64,000 nucleotides of DNA from Devosia ginsengisoli (GCF_007859655.1 NZ_CP042304.1:3660501-3724500), one strand, 5' to 3'. Positions 1-8,753 are shown, numbered from the stretch's first letter. Translations and numbers: made by a program. The notes: generated by a model from the letters alone, not told the origin.

Positions 1-1537
1 CTTTCACCCAGCAGGGTCCGCAACGGCGACAGGGCCACCTCGATGCGGGCGAACAGGGCTTCGATGGCTTCGGCCTGGTTGGCGTAGAGTCGCTTGCCGA
101 CATATTTCGTGGTTTCGCCGACATTGGCCTTGAGCAGGTCGCGCAGGCCGGCCAGCCCCGGATTGGGGCGTTGGCCGCGCAGCAGGCCCAGCTCGATATC
201 GTCGGCCAATCGGCCGATTTCGCTGCGCTTCAGCCCGAACAAGGCCGCCCGGTTGCGCAGCAGGGCCATGAGGTCAACCGGCGCGCAATTGCCTGAGGCG
301 ACCACCAGGATTTGCCGCAGCAACCGCCCGGCGGCCGACTGGAACAAAGGCGTGCCGGCGGCGTCATCGACGACGACCTCGAAGCGCCGCAATTCGGCGG
401 CGATGCGGCGGGCCAGGTTCCGGTCGGGCGTCACCACGCCCACCGTCTTGCCCCGCGCCAGCGTATCGCGGGCGGCCAAAGCCACGGCGCGCGCTTCCTC
501 GTCTTCGTTGCGGCCGCGGATGATGGAGAGGCCATCGCAGGCCATGCCGATTTCGAGCTGGGTCAGGCGTTGCTCCGGCCAGCGCGCCGTGTCCTTGGTC
601 AGCGCCAGGGCGCGATTGACCAGCGTGGTACGCAGATTGTCGTCCGGCGCCAGTTCGGTGACATCGCTCACCGCCGCGCCCAGAAGGCGCAGCAGCCGGG
701 CCAGACCATATTGCGGATGGCCATGCGGATTGTTGTCGGCTGCGAGCAGAGCGGTGTGATCGGCTTCGCTCATGGCGCAATCGAGTCCCGGCAACACCAC
801 GGCGCCGCGCGGCAGCTCGCTGATCGCCTTGAGCAGCCGCGCCGTGGCGGGGATCGAGCCGGTGGAGCCGGCGGCGATGACGGGCTTTTCGCCCCATAAT
901 AGGGGCGCCGCCCGCGCCTGCCGGTCGAGCCGCTGCCCGCGCAGGGCCATGCTGTCGGCGCGGCCTTTGGCCTCCAGATGCTGCGGCCAATAGTCGAGGG
1001 CAATGCCGAGAAAGGTCAGCGTCTGCTGCCAATAGGCGCCGAGTTCGCCCGATATATCGGGCACGATGGCGCGGATATCGGCGGCGGTCCGCTCCTCGGT
1101 CAGCAGGTCGTCGATCAGCGCGCCCAGCGATTCCGACATGGAGAGGATTTCCGCCGCGGTCGGCGGGGTCGAAAAGGCCTGCCTTCCATCCGGCGTATCG
1201 GCCCAGGCCGCCACCAGGCGCGACAGCACCAGCCGCCGCTCCAGCGGGCCGGCGGCAGGTAAAGGCGGGGTGACGTCGAAGGGCGGCAGGAAGGGTTCCT
1301 CGTCCTCCACCTCGCCGCCAAAGGTGCGGATATCGGGGAGCAGGCCGCGATTTTCATTGTGGCGGGCAAAGGCATCAGCCAGAGCCATCTTTGCGCGCCG
1401 GGTCGGCACGATGATGGTGACGTCGCTGAGCCAGAGCGGCTGCGTCCGGTCCCAGCCATCAAGCAGCGTGCCGTCCATGACGCGATCGGCCAGGGTGGCC
1501 AGGAATTTCGCATGCGGAGCGATGGAAAAAGGCTCAT
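1..1537 (-). CDS. addB: AddB helicase-nuclease subunit, 5' part (runs off window; apparent frameshift at its start)
   Basis: About 510 N-terminal codons of the AddB subunit of the AddAB double-strand-break repair nuclease/helicase (family ~1000 aa); the rest lies beyond the left edge. The frame read from 1478 to the edge is open and gives AddB-like stretches such as FLATLADRVMDG, RGRNEDEEARAVALAARD and YWQQTLTFLGIALDYWP. The expected ATG at 1537 overlaps the upstream murU-like stop (ATGA) but is out of frame with the body. One extra T in the T5 run (1526-1530) would restore MSLFSIAPHAKFL. Without it the first in-frame ATG is at 1478, losing about 20 residues. Order murU then addB is common in Rhizobiales. 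Identity is inferred from translated motifs and context. Confidence 0.85.
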
Positions 1538-2226
1538 GGCGTCAGCCGCCGCTCGGCCTCGGCCAGCGCCTCGACATCGCCGACATGGAACCATGGCGCA
1601 TCGAGCACGACCCCATGCAGCGTTTCGCGCTCCAAAGCCGCCTCGAACAGGGCGTTGATCGAGAAGGCGCCATCGGGCGTGCCTTCGAACAGGGATTTGC
1701 CGAGCAGGGCCACGCCGGCATAGATCACCGGGGCGCCATAGTCGCGGGTGATCGCGCCATCCGGGGCGAGGCAGAAATCGTGGCTGCGGGCAAAGCCGGT
1801 GGCGTTGCGCGGATGCACGCAGAGCAGCACGATGTCGTCGCCCCCGGCATAGGTGGCGATCATCCGGGTGATGGGCGTGTCGCTTCCTGATGGCCAGAAG
1901 GCGTCGGTATTCATCACCAGGATGGGGTCGGAAGCCAGCACGGGCAGAGCCCGCTTCACCCCGCCGCCGGTGCCCAGCAAGTCATCCTCGCGGCTGACTT
2001 TCAGCAGCCCGCCGAAATGGGCGAGGACCTGGTCGGCGCGATAATGCGCATTGGCCACGAAGCGTTTGGCGCCCTCGGCGCGGGCATTGCCCATGATGCG
2101 CTCAATGAGCGGCACGCCCGCCACCGGCACCAGTGGCTTGGGCAGGGTCTCGGTGACCGGCCGCAATCGCGTGCCCAAGCCCGCGGCCAGCAGCATCACG
2201 TCGGGGAATCGGGTGGCTTCGGTCAT
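1534..2226 (-). CDS. murU: MurU-like sugar-1-phosphate nucleotidyltransferase
   Basis: 230-aa NTP-transferase domain protein of the type that makes UDP-MurNAc from MurNAc-1-phosphate in peptidoglycan recycling. The N terminus has the pyrophosphorylase signature LAAGLGTRLRP followed by LPKPLVPVAG (residues ~10-34). ITRDYGAP and GDVEALAEAERRL lie toward the C terminus. I start at ATG 2226 (MTEATRFPD) because the upstream extension to 2310 reads into low-information sequence beside a repeat. Its stop overlaps the expected addB start by ATGA, so the two are probably co-transcribed. The usual upstream kinase partner amgK is not adjacent; a repeat and an ABC operon lie there. Another nucleotide-sugar substrate cannot be excluded. 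Confidence 0.8.
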   Translation of the reverse strand: MTEATRFPDVMLLAAGLGTRLRPVTETLPKPLVPVAGVPLIERIMGNARAEGAKRFVANAHYRADQVLAHFGGLLKVSREDDLLGTGGGVKRALPVLASDPILVMNTDAFWPSGSDTPITRMIATYAGGDDIVLLCVHPRNATGFARSHDFCLAPDGAITRDYGAPVIYAGVALLGKSLFEGTPDGAFSINALFEAALERETLHGVVLDAPWFHVGDVEALAEAERRLTP

Positions 2227-2310
2227 GGTCGGATATGACCGGGGGATGGCTGGGATGTCCAGTGTGGGGGAGCGGAGTGGGCTCGATGCAGCCACACCCA
2301 CAGGGTTCAC

Positions 2311-2512
2311 CCTCCCCCTGTGGGGAGAGCTACCTCGAACGGCTGGGGCTTTCCCTTCTCCCCTCGTGGGAGAAGGTGCCCGAAGGGCGGATGAGGGGGC
2401 ACCGCGCTATCCGCCGGCGTTGAAGCATGGGAGCGCGCAGCCCCTCACCCGGAAATCCGCTGGACGCGGATTTCCACCCTCTCCCACAAGGGGAGAGGGG
2501 TGGTTCAGTGGC
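2311..2512. repeat. Composite intergenic palindromic repeat, copy 1
   Basis: Two hairpins about 100 bp apart joined by a conserved linker. The left hairpin is built on TTCTCCC...GGGAGAA. The linker carries GCGGATGAGGGG and TTGAAGCATGGGAG. The right hairpin is GGAAATCCGC / GCGGATTTCC inside CCCTCACCC...CCCTCTCCC. The same architecture returns at 6773-6932 (opposite orientation) and 51590-51768, with simpler relatives at 4775-4886 and 55819-55837. It fills the space between the murU-like gene and the ABC permease gene. I see no ORF in it. Confidence 0.8.
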
Positions 2513-2521
2513 TGTCAAACC

Positions 2522-3415
2522 TCAATTATCGTTGCTGCGCCGCCGATATTCGCTGCCCAGATAGATCATCGCCAGCGAGAACACCACGCCGATGCCGACC
2601 TGGCTCCAGTCGACCCGGTTCAGCAGGTCGGTGGCATAGAGCAGGGCGTTGAACGGTTCGGTGCCGACGAACCAGGCATCGACATAGCCGTCCTCGATCA
2701 GCGGGAAGGTGGAACGGTAGCTGAGATAATCCCAGGTGCGGGTGGTGAAGGGATGCAGGCCCCCCAAAGTCACCCATTCCAGCGTGGCGACGATGGCCGG
2801 CAGTACCAGCGACACCGGAATGGCCCAGCGCCCGATGGCGGTGGCAAGGCCCCCGACCAGCGCGATGAAGGGCAGGTACCAGATAAGCCCGACCGCGAAG
2901 CTGACCAGGATGGCCAGCGCCACCTGCAGGTAGACCATGGCAATCCCGCCAAGGGCAGCGACCGTGCCGGTGCCATTGATCAGCATGGTGACATAGGCCA
3001 CCCCATAGAGCAGCAATCCGCTGAGCAAAGCCACGGCATAGACCGTGCCGGGCAGCAGGGTGATGGCGGCGGTGAGCTTGCTCAGCAGCATCTTGAAGTC
3101 GCCGACCGGCATGGATTTCCAGAACAGCATGGCATTGTTGCGCTTGTCGGCGGCAAAGCCGTCGGCCGCATAGAAGAAGAGCGTGGCCATCAGGTAGAAC
3201 GACCAGCCGACGCCGAAGCCGAGAAAGCCCATTTCATAGATGCGCAGGGGTGCCACGGTCAGCATGGCGCCCGAGAAGCGCGCATCGACCCGCCCGACCG
3301 TGAAGGCCAGGATAGTGGCGCCGAACAGCACCGCCACCAGCAGCAGCGGCCCGAGCAGGAAGGCCCCGCGATGCTCGATCAGCTCGCGATGGACGAGAGC
3401 GGTGAAAGCCTTCAT
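2522..3415 (-). CDS. ABC-2 type transporter permease
   Basis: 297-aa integral membrane protein with about six hydrophobic segments (for example LLLVAVLFGATILAFTV near residue 24, and SLVLPAIVATLEWV). It begins with a short cytoplasmic MKAFTALVHRELIEHR, as in ABC-2 permeases. Its start overlaps the stop of the ATPase gene by ATGA, and the two follow a YtrA-type regulator. This matches YtrABC-like exporters, which respond to envelope stress or antimicrobials in Gram-positives. The substrate here is unknown. It ends next to a repeat, and I see no other terminator. Confidence 0.8.
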   Translation of the reverse strand: MKAFTALVHRELIEHRGAFLLGPLLLVAVLFGATILAFTVGRVDARFSGAMLTVAPLRIYEMGFLGFGVGWSFYLMATLFFYAADGFAADKRNNAMLFWKSMPVGDFKMLLSKLTAAITLLPGTVYAVALLSGLLLYGVAYVTMLINGTGTVAALGGIAMVYLQVALAILVSFAVGLIWYLPFIALVGGLATAIGRWAIPVSLVLPAIVATLEWVTLGGLHPFTTRTWDYLSYRSTFPLIEDGYVDAWFVGTEPFNALLYATDLLNRVDWSQVGIGVVFSLAMIYLGSEYRRRSNDN

Positions 3416-4323
3416 TGGGCCGTCTCCGGATTGGCCGTCGGCCGCTGCATCAGCGCGACGAAGAGGTCGGAAAGCGTCGGGGTCGAGAGCTTGCCATAGG
3501 GCGCGAGCAGCTCGCGGTCGACACCGTCGAAGATCATTACGGTCTGCCCGAAGCGGGTTTCTTCATAGACCGGGTTATGGGCCCTTGCGGCCGCATGCTG
3601 TTCGGGATCGTTGACCACGAGCTGGGTGAACTTGTCGTTCACCGTCTCCATCTGCATGTGGAGGATCAATTCGCCATCGCGGATGAACATGATGTCGCTC
3701 AGCATGAACTCGATCTCGTCCACCTGGTGGGTGGTGATGAGCAAGGTGCGCTCCTCGGTCATGTAGTCTTCCAGCAGGCGCCGGTAGAAGCGCTTGCGAT
3801 AGGTGATGTCGAGACCCAGCGTCGGCTCGTCCAGCACCAGCAGCTTGGCGTCGATGGCCATGACCACGGCCAGGTGCAACTGGGCGACCATGCCCTTGGA
3901 GAGGTGCTTGATCTTCATCTCGGGGCGGATATCGGTGCCTTCGAGGAAGCTGCGCGCCTTGTCCTGCGAAAAATTGGGGTGGATGTTGGTGAGCAAAGCG
4001 AACAGCTCGCGCACCCGCAGGAAGCGCGGCAGGCTGGCCACGTCGGAGATGAAGGCGACATTCTCCATCAGCTTGGCGCGGCGGGCAAAGGGGTCCTCGC
4101 CCAGCACGCGGATAGTGCCTTCGCAATTGGTCAGGCCCAGCATGGCGTTGAGCGTCGTGGTCTTGCCGGCGCCATTGTGGCCGATCAGCCCATAGATGCG
4201 GCCGGGGGGAATATCGAAATCGAGCCCATGCAGGATTTCCTTGCGGCCGAAGCTCTTGCGCAGGCCGCGGGCGGAGACGATGGGGTCGATAGTCTCGAGG
4301 GATGCGGTGGAAAGCTCAGTCAT
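3412..4323 (-). CDS. ABC transporter ATP-binding protein (YtrB-like)
   Basis: 303-aa ATPase. Walker A is GHNGAGKTT (around residue 48), the signature is LSKGMVAQLHLA (degenerate, as in several ABC-2 exporters), Walker B is LLVLDEPTLGLD and the H-loop is ITTHQ. ATG 4323 overlaps the end of the regulator gene by 8 bp (ATGACTGA), which decides the start; a longer reading to 4440 would run through the regulator. It would energise the permease at 2522-3415 in export of an unknown compound. Confidence 0.85.
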   Translation of the reverse strand: MTELSTASLETIDPIVSARGLRKSFGRKEILHGLDFDIPPGRIYGLIGHNGAGKTTTLNAMLGLTNCEGTIRVLGEDPFARRAKLMENVAFISDVASLPRFLRVRELFALLTNIHPNFSQDKARSFLEGTDIRPEMKIKHLSKGMVAQLHLAVVMAIDAKLLVLDEPTLGLDITYRKRFYRRLLEDYMTEERTLLITTHQVDEIEFMLSDIMFIRDGELILHMQMETVNDKFTQLVVNDPEQHAAARAHNPVYEETRFGQTVMIFDGVDRELLAPYGKLSTPTLSDLFVALMQRPTANPETAQ

Positions 4324-4690
4324 TTTTCTGCACCTTGGTGGCAGTGGAACTGGAAAGCAGGGTCGAAAGGTCAAGGTCGAGCGCCTTGATCTGGGCCGCG
4401 ATGCGCGGCCAATCCTCCTTGAGAAACTTGTCGCGTTCATGTGCGAGCAGCTCGGCCCGCGCTCCGGTCTTGACGAACATGCCCAATCCCCTGCGTTTTT
4501 CGACCACGCCGATATCGACCAGGGCTTCGAAGGCCTTGGTGACCGTCAGCGGATTGACCGACAGATCGGCGGCGATCTGGCGGACCGAGGGTAAAGCCTC
4601 GCCCTCCCCGACCGAGCCGCGCAGGATCATCTCGGTAAGCCGCTGCCGGATCTGTACGAAGATCGGCTGGCTGGTGTGAAAATCATCCAT
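4316..4690 (-). CDS. YtrA-family GntR transcriptional regulator
   Basis: 124-aa short GntR regulator: an N-terminal winged helix (PIFVQIRQRLTEMI, LPSVRQIAADLSVNPLTVTKAFEALVDIGVVEKRRGLGMFV) and only a small helical C-terminal tail, as in the YtrA subfamily. The start is ATG 4690 (MDDFHTSQ). A longer frame runs upstream through the operator and repeat and is not credible. It heads the regulator-ATPase-permease operon. A 26-bp palindrome 15 bp upstream suggests autorepression. The inducer is unknown. Confidence 0.85.
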   Translation of the reverse strand: MDDFHTSQPIFVQIRQRLTEMILRGSVGEGEALPSVRQIAADLSVNPLTVTKAFEALVDIGVVEKRRGLGMFVKTGARAELLAHERDKFLKEDWPRIAAQIKALDLDLSTLLSSSTATKVQKND

Positions 4691-4704
4691 GTGTGATGCC
4701 TGTG

Positions 4705-4730
4705 TAGTGTGATAGTCTTGTAGCACACTA
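4705..4730. promoter_or_regulatory. Palindromic operator of the YtrA-type operon
   Basis: TAGTGTG and CACACTA arms, plus inner TA...TA matches, form a 26-bp dyad just upstream of the GntR start at 4690. Position and symmetry fit an autoregulatory GntR site. Assignment is by inference. Confidence 0.6.
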
Positions 4731-4774
4731 AAACAACGAGTCAAGCGGGAAGCGAACGGGTGCGGTGCGTGTGG

Positions 4775-4886
4775 CTCACCCCCACCCTTGATCCCTCCCC
4801 ACAAGGGGGAGGGAGACGATGAACACTGGCCTCTGAGCTGGCGCCTCCCTCCCCTTGATGGGGAGGGGATAGAGGGTGGGGTGGAG
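4775..4886. repeat. Inverted palindromic repeat (C/G-block type)
   Basis: ACCCCCACCC...CCCTCCCC on the left is mirrored by GGGGAGGGG...AGGGTGGGG on the right, with internal hairpins (CCCTCCCC/GGGGGAGGG and CCTCCCC/GGGGAGG). It lies between divergent genes (4690 leftward, 4963 rightward) and is a simpler relative of the composite repeats. Confidence 0.6.
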
Positions 4887-4962
4887 CCGCGCATGCGAAA
4901 CCAACCTCCACCCCATCTTAACCGCGCCGGTCCATCCTGCCGCTCTTCCAGTGCAGGAATGT

Positions 4963-6750
4963 ATGTTGACCGCCACTCCCGCCCATCGCGGCCCCGATCT
5001 TCGTCTCGTTGCCCTGGTCTTTGCCGCGGCGGCTGCCACCCTGATCCTGCGCACTTTGTATACCCGCGCCGGCCTGCCCTTTTTCGCCGATACCGATGAC
5101 GCCATGCGCATGGTCATGGTGCGCGATTTCCTGGCCGGCCAGCCTTGGTATGACCTGACGGCCCATCGGCTCAACACGCCGTTCGGCGCCGAACTGCACT
5201 GGTCGCGGCTGGTCGATCTGCCGCTGGCGCTGCTGGTGCTGGTCTTCACCCCGCTGCTGGGCGTCGATATGGCGCTGGTCGCCGCCGGCTATATCTGGCC
5301 CATGCTGCTCTTTGCGCTGCTGCTCTGGTTCAGCGCCCTGCTGGCGCAGCGCCTTGTCGGCCCCGAAGGCGTGCTGCCGGCTCTGGTCCTGCCGGTGCTG
5401 AGCCCTGCCATCACGGCCGAATTCACCCCCGGTCGCGTCGACCACCACAATGTCGTCATCCTGCTGACGCTGGCCATGATCTGGGCCGGCATCGAGGCCA
5501 TCAGGCGGCCACGCTTCGCCATGGCCTGCGGTGCGCTGGCCGCCACGGCCCTGGCCATCGCCACCGAATCCCTGCCCACCATTGCCGCCGCCATCCTGGT
5601 CATGGGCCTGGCCTTCGTGGTCGATCCGGCGCGGGGTCGCACCATGCGCCTGTTCGGCCTGAGCTTCGCGCTGGGCGCCATGGTCCACCTCGCCATTTTC
5701 CGGCCGCCCGCGCGCTGGTTCGAAGCGGCCTGCGATGTGCTGTCGCCGGTCTATGTCGCCATGGCCGTCGTGGTTGCGGTGGTCTTCACCCTGGCCAGCC
5801 TCATGCCGCCCCGCGCCGCCTGGCAGCGCTTCGCCCTGCTCGGCGTGCTCGCTCTGACAGGCATGGGCGCGGTGGCCCTGCTCTATCCGCAATGCCTCAA
5901 GGGGCCTTATGGCGAGATCGATCCCTGGCTGCAGGCCAACTGGATCGCGGCCATCGTCGAAGCCCGTCCCTGGTTCGCCACCATTACCGAACTGCCCGCC
6001 TATGCCGTGGCCGTCGGCCTGCCGGCTCTGCTCGCCACCGGCGTCATCGCCTGGCGGCTCTGGGATGTGAAGGAAGGGCGCGCCGAATGGGCGGCTTTGC
6101 TGGTCTTTACGCTCTGCACCGCCGTGGTCATGCTGGCCCAGGTGCGCGGCGGGCGCCTTGCCATCATGCCGGCCATTCCCGCCGCCGCCTGGCTCATCGT
6201 CATGATGCGCCATCGCTATCTGGCCGCGCCGCGTCTGCGCACGCTGGCCGGCCTGTTGCTGAGCTGGCTGGCCTTTTCCGGCGTGGCTTTGCTGCTGCTG
6301 GTCACCGCGGTGACCAACCTCACCTCCACCCTTCCCGAGCAGATCGCCGAAGCCCGCGCCAGCAAGGAGCCCTGCCTCGTGCCGGCGGCCTTTGCCGATC
6401 TCGCTGCCATCCCGCCCGAGCGGATCATGGCGCCGATCGATCTGGGCGCCCATCTCCTGCTCTATACGCCGCACGAAGTGGTCGCCGCGCCCTATCACCG
6501 CAATCAGCAGGGCGTGCGCGACACGTTCCGCTTCTTCAACGATCCCATTGCCGATGCCCGCGCCATTCTCGATGCCAGGGGTATCGGTCTCGTCGTGCTC
6601 TGCCCGGCCATGGCCGAATTGCGCGGCCTGCCCGACCGCGCGGAAGACAGCTTCGTCAATCTCTATGCCAGGGGCGAGCTACCCGCCTGGCTGCACGATG
6701 TGAGCCTACCCGGCGCGGCTTTGCAGGTTTTCGGGGTTTTGCCGGAGTAG
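4963..6750 (+). CDS. Polytopic membrane protein, GT-C glycosyltransferase-like
   Basis: 595 aa with a dozen or so hydrophobic segments and a periplasmic C-terminal domain from about residue 470. The first extracytoplasmic loop carries FFADTDDAMRMVMVRDFL and LHWSRLVDLPLALLV. The acidic DTDD followed by SRLVDLP is laid out as in GT-C enzymes that use lipid-linked sugars. I do not recognise a specific family member. ATG 4963 is chosen because AGGAA precedes it and the hydrophobic N terminus follows; 29 further upstream codons look non-coding. It stands alone between two repeats, so context gives no substrate. Confidence 0.65.
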   Translation: MLTATPAHRGPDLRLVALVFAAAAATLILRTLYTRAGLPFFADTDDAMRMVMVRDFLAGQPWYDLTAHRLNTPFGAELHWSRLVDLPLALLVLVFTPLLGVDMALVAAGYIWPMLLFALLLWFSALLAQRLVGPEGVLPALVLPVLSPAITAEFTPGRVDHHNVVILLTLAMIWAGIEAIRRPRFAMACGALAATALAIATESLPTIAAAILVMGLAFVVDPARGRTMRLFGLSFALGAMVHLAIFRPPARWFEAACDVLSPVYVAMAVVVAVVFTLASLMPPRAAWQRFALLGVLALTGMGAVALLYPQCLKGPYGEIDPWLQANWIAAIVEARPWFATITELPAYAVAVGLPALLATGVIAWRLWDVKEGRAEWAALLVFTLCTAVVMLAQVRGGRLAIMPAIPAAAWLIVMMRHRYLAAPRLRTLAGLLLSWLAFSGVALLLLVTAVTNLTSTLPEQIAEARASKEPCLVPAAFADLAAIPPERIMAPIDLGAHLLLYTPHEVVAAPYHRNQQGVRDTFRFFNDPIADARAILDARGIGLVVLCPAMAELRGLPDRAEDSFVNLYARGELPAWLHDVSLPGAALQVFGVLPE

Positions 6751-6772
6751 TCGGCCGCCCGAAACCCCGCAG

Positions 6773-6932
6773 TCGTCATCCCTCTCCCCTTGAGGGAGAG
6801 GGTGGTTTTCCGCGTTCAGCGGAAAACCGGGTGAGGGGTCCTGCGCCCTCCCATGCTTCAATGCTTGTGGGACCAACCCCTCATCCGCCCCTGCGGGGCA
6901 CCTTCTCCCTCAAGGGGAGAAGGGAAGAGCGG
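6773..6932. repeat. Composite intergenic palindromic repeat, copy 2 (inverted)
   Basis: Same building blocks as 2311-2512 in opposite orientation. A CCTCTCCC/GGGAGAGG hairpin with TTTTCCGC/GCGGAAAA comes first, then CCATGCTTCAA and CCCCTCATCCGCCCC, then an ACCTTCTCCC...GGGAGAAGG hairpin. It sits between the convergent genes 4963-6750 and 6953-7294. Confidence 0.8.
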
Positions 6933-6952
6933 CGAGGTTGGGCGTTTGTGGC

Positions 6953-7294
6953 CTACAACCCCAATTCCGCCCGCAGCTTCCGTGTCAGCTTCCCCGCCAC
7001 GATCCGATGCGCTTCCCGCACATAGGCCTCGACCTCTTCCCCCGTTAGCGGACTGGCAACGGAGATCGCCACCCAGCCCGCCCGCGCGAAATAGGGGGCC
7101 GGCCGCACGCCATCGAGTTCGGTCAGCAACTCATAGGCCATCTCGGAAACCTTGAGCCACACCTCGCCCGGATCGCGGTCGAGCAGCGCAAACACCTTGC
7201 CGCCGATCTTGGCGACCGAATCGTCGCGCCACTGACGCACCAATGTCGCCTTCGGCAGCGTCAGGATGAACGCTTCGAAGCCGGTCCGTGTCAT
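6953..7294 (-). CDS. MmcQ/YjbR-family DNA-binding-like protein
   Basis: 113-aa protein resembling the small MmcQ/YjbR family: KIGGKVFALLD, EVWLKVSEMAYELL, PYFARAGWVAISV, and a C-terminal helix EAHRIVAGKLTRKLRAEL. The length fits the family (~115 aa). ATG 7294 (MTRTGFEAF) is used; the longer frame begins in the msrA tail region. Biological role unknown. Confidence 0.7.
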   Translation of the reverse strand: MTRTGFEAFILTLPKATLVRQWRDDSVAKIGGKVFALLDRDPGEVWLKVSEMAYELLTELDGVRPAPYFARAGWVAISVASPLTGEEVEAYVREAHRIVAGKLTRKLRAELGL

Positions 7295-7308
7295 GATGGG
7301 AGGATAGA

Positions 7309-7340
7309 GCGTTTCCGGCAAAGTGGCCCCGGTTTGCGCG
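7309..7340. repeat. GCGTTTCC-type palindromic repeat, copy 1
   Basis: GCGTTTCCGGCAAAGTGG followed by CCGGTTTGCGCG, a partial palindrome related to the clearer copy at 40157-40200. Repeats of this appearance are common between genes in Rhizobiales (general knowledge). Confidence 0.5.
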
Positions 7341-7342
7341 AA

Positions 7343-7368
7343 GGCCGACCCGGTGAACCGGATCGGCC
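7343..7368. terminator. Hairpin after msrA, possible terminator
   Basis: GGCCGA-C-CCGG, loop TGAA, CCGG-A-TCGGCC: an 11-bp stem with one internal mismatch, just past the msrA stop (7378). A T-run follows on the + strand (ATTTTTT), not on the msrA side, so polarity is uncertain. Confidence 0.45.
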
Positions 7369-7377
7369 TCATTTTTT

Positions 7378-8034
7378 CTATTCCGCGGCGACGCCCAGCC
7401 CGATCGGGCAGCTCACGCCGGTGCCCTGCAAGCCGCAATAGCCGTTCGGATTCTTGGCCAGGTATTGCTGGTGATAGGTCTCGGCATAGTAGAAGTCTTT
7501 GGCCGGCGCTATCTCCGTGGTGATCTTTCCCAGGCCCTGGCTGTCCAGAGCCTGCTGATAGGCCGCCCGGCTCTTGTCCACCGCCACCGCCTGGTCCGGC
7601 GTCGTGGTGTAGATGGCCGAGCGATACTGCGTGCCCACGTCATTGCCCTGCCGCATGCCCTGGGTCGGGTCATGCTCTTCCCAGAAGGCCTTGAGCAGCG
7701 TGTCGAGACTAATCTTGCCGGGGTCATAGACCACCTTCACCGCCTCGGTATGGCCGGTGCGGCCCGAGCAGACTTCCTCATAGCTGGGATTGGGCGTTGC
7801 GCCGCCCTGATAGCCGACCGCGGTGACGATCACGCCCGGCAATTGCCAGAACAGCCGCTCGGCGCCCCAGAAGCAGCCCAGGCCGAAATAGATGGTTTCG
7901 GCGCCATCGGGATAGGGGCCCTTCAGCGCCGCGCCATTGACGAAATGGTCAGTAGCCACGGCCATTTCCGCTGCGCGGCCCGGCAGGGCCTCGGCGGCAG
8001 TGGGGATGGTGGTGGGCTTGGATGTGAAGAACAT
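7378..8034 (-). CDS. msrA: Peptide methionine-S-sulfoxide reductase MsrA
   Basis: 218-aa enzyme that reduces methionine-S-sulfoxide in oxidised proteins. Catalytic GCFWGAE has its nucleophilic Cys at residue 54. [19 protein letters not shown] and [14 protein letters not shown] are family motifs, and two more cysteines near the C terminus (NGYCG, VSCPIG) are the usual resolving residues. ATG 8034 follows AAAGGAAG at good spacing; the ATG six codons upstream lacks that support. Monocistronic, with a hairpin just downstream. Confidence 0.95.
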   Translation of the reverse strand: MFFTSKPTTIPTAAEALPGRAAEMAVATDHFVNGAALKGPYPDGAETIYFGLGCFWGAERLFWQLPGVIVTAVGYQGGATPNPSYEEVCSGRTGHTEAVKVVYDPGKISLDTLLKAFWEEHDPTQGMRQGNDVGTQYRSAIYTTTPDQAVAVDKSRAAYQQALDSQGLGKITTEIAPAKDFYYAETYHQQYLAKNPNGYCGLQGTGVSCPIGLGVAAE

Positions 8035-8094
8035 GGTGTATCTTCCTTTCACCGCTCTATTCGCAAAGCGGCCTTTCGCGGTTACAGCCGCGCC

Positions 8095-8424
8095 TCAGAT
8101 CTGGTCGGCCCGCAGGTAGCGCTCGCGGCGCGGCTTGCGCCCGGCCAGAGCCAGCAGGATTCCCGGCACACCGAACACGGCAAAGGCCGGATAGTCCAGC
8201 ACGGCCTTGAGCGCCGCATCGAGCAGATCGGCAAAGAACCGGCTCTCAAAAAATTCGCCGACACCGGCAAGACTGGGCGGATGCACCTGCATCCACAGAT
8301 CGGCAAGGCTGGTATAGACGAGCGCATTGGCGCCCAGCGATTTGGTGCCATCGACAACAAGCAAAACCACCGCCAGGCCGATCAGCCAGGTGCCCGCAAT
8401 TCTGAGAATAAGCCGCATCCACAT
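8095..8424 (-). CDS. Small membrane protein of unknown function
   Basis: 109 aa. An N-terminal transmembrane segment (around residues 8-25, LIGLAVVLLVVDG) and a second hydrophobic stretch (YPAFAVFGVPGILLALAG, about 78-95) are followed by a basic tail KPRRERYLR. Between them is an amphipathic region. I do not recognise a named family. It lies about 60 bp upstream of msrA on the same strand but shows no functional link. Confidence 0.65.
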   Translation of the reverse strand: MWMRLILRIAGTWLIGLAVVLLVVDGTKSLGANALVYTSLADLWMQVHPPSLAGVGEFFESRFFADLLDAALKAVLDYPAFAVFGVPGILLALAGRKPRRERYLRADQI

Positions 8425-8567
8425 TCCCTGTGCTTACCGGGGATAAGTTGAGGCTGGCCTACCCGTTCCGCCCCGCGCACGTTTTTCTTTGTGCCATGCC
8501 GGGCCGCCAACTCACAAGATGGCAAGACCCTCATGCAAAAACAATCGTCATCCCGGTGTCGTGATCC

Positions 8568-8596
8568 CTTGCGCCCGAAGCGCTGATAAGTATATT
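8568..8596 (+). promoter_or_regulatory. Promoter of tRNA-Ser
   Basis: CTTGCG (8568-8573), 17-bp spacer, TATATT (8591-8596). This fits the alphaproteobacterial housekeeping consensus (-35 CTTGAC-like) and lies about 70 bp upstream of the tRNA. The rest of 8425-8663 shows no gene. Confidence 0.65.
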
Positions 8597-8663
8597 GCGC
8601 CTCGCTCGCGCCGGGTTCACCTCCGGCCCCTCCGGCGTTTTCCAGCCGGGGATAAGGCGATGC

Positions 8664-8753
8664 GGAGAGGTGGCCGAGTGGTCGAAGGCGCACGCCTGGA
8701 AAGTGTGTAGGCGGGGAACCGTCTCAAGGGTTCGAATCCCTTTCTCTCCGCCA
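8664..8753 (+). tRNA. tRNA-Ser (anticodon GGA)
   Basis: 90-nt class II tRNA. The acceptor stem GGAGAGG pairs with TCTCTCC, followed by discriminator G and an encoded CCA (8751-8753). The D-arm is GGCCGAGTGG, the anticodon loop contains CTGGAAA (GGA), a long variable arm follows, and the T-arm is AAGGG-TTCGAAT-CCCTT. No duplicated tRNA 3' end was seen nearby, so it does not look like a used integration site. Confidence 0.97.

Noticed and set aside
4918..6498. Very long antisense open frame opposite the GT-C-like gene, rich in Gln/Gly/His/Arg
   Set aside because: High-GC shadow frame: composition is repetitive and non-protein-like, and the + strand frame has coherent membrane segments. The same applies to 16260-17843, 20108-22111, 44566-46512 and 52013-53410.
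8664..8753. tRNA-Ser as an integration site for a genomic island
   Set aside because: No integrase, no repeated tRNA 3' end and no change in gene character on either side.
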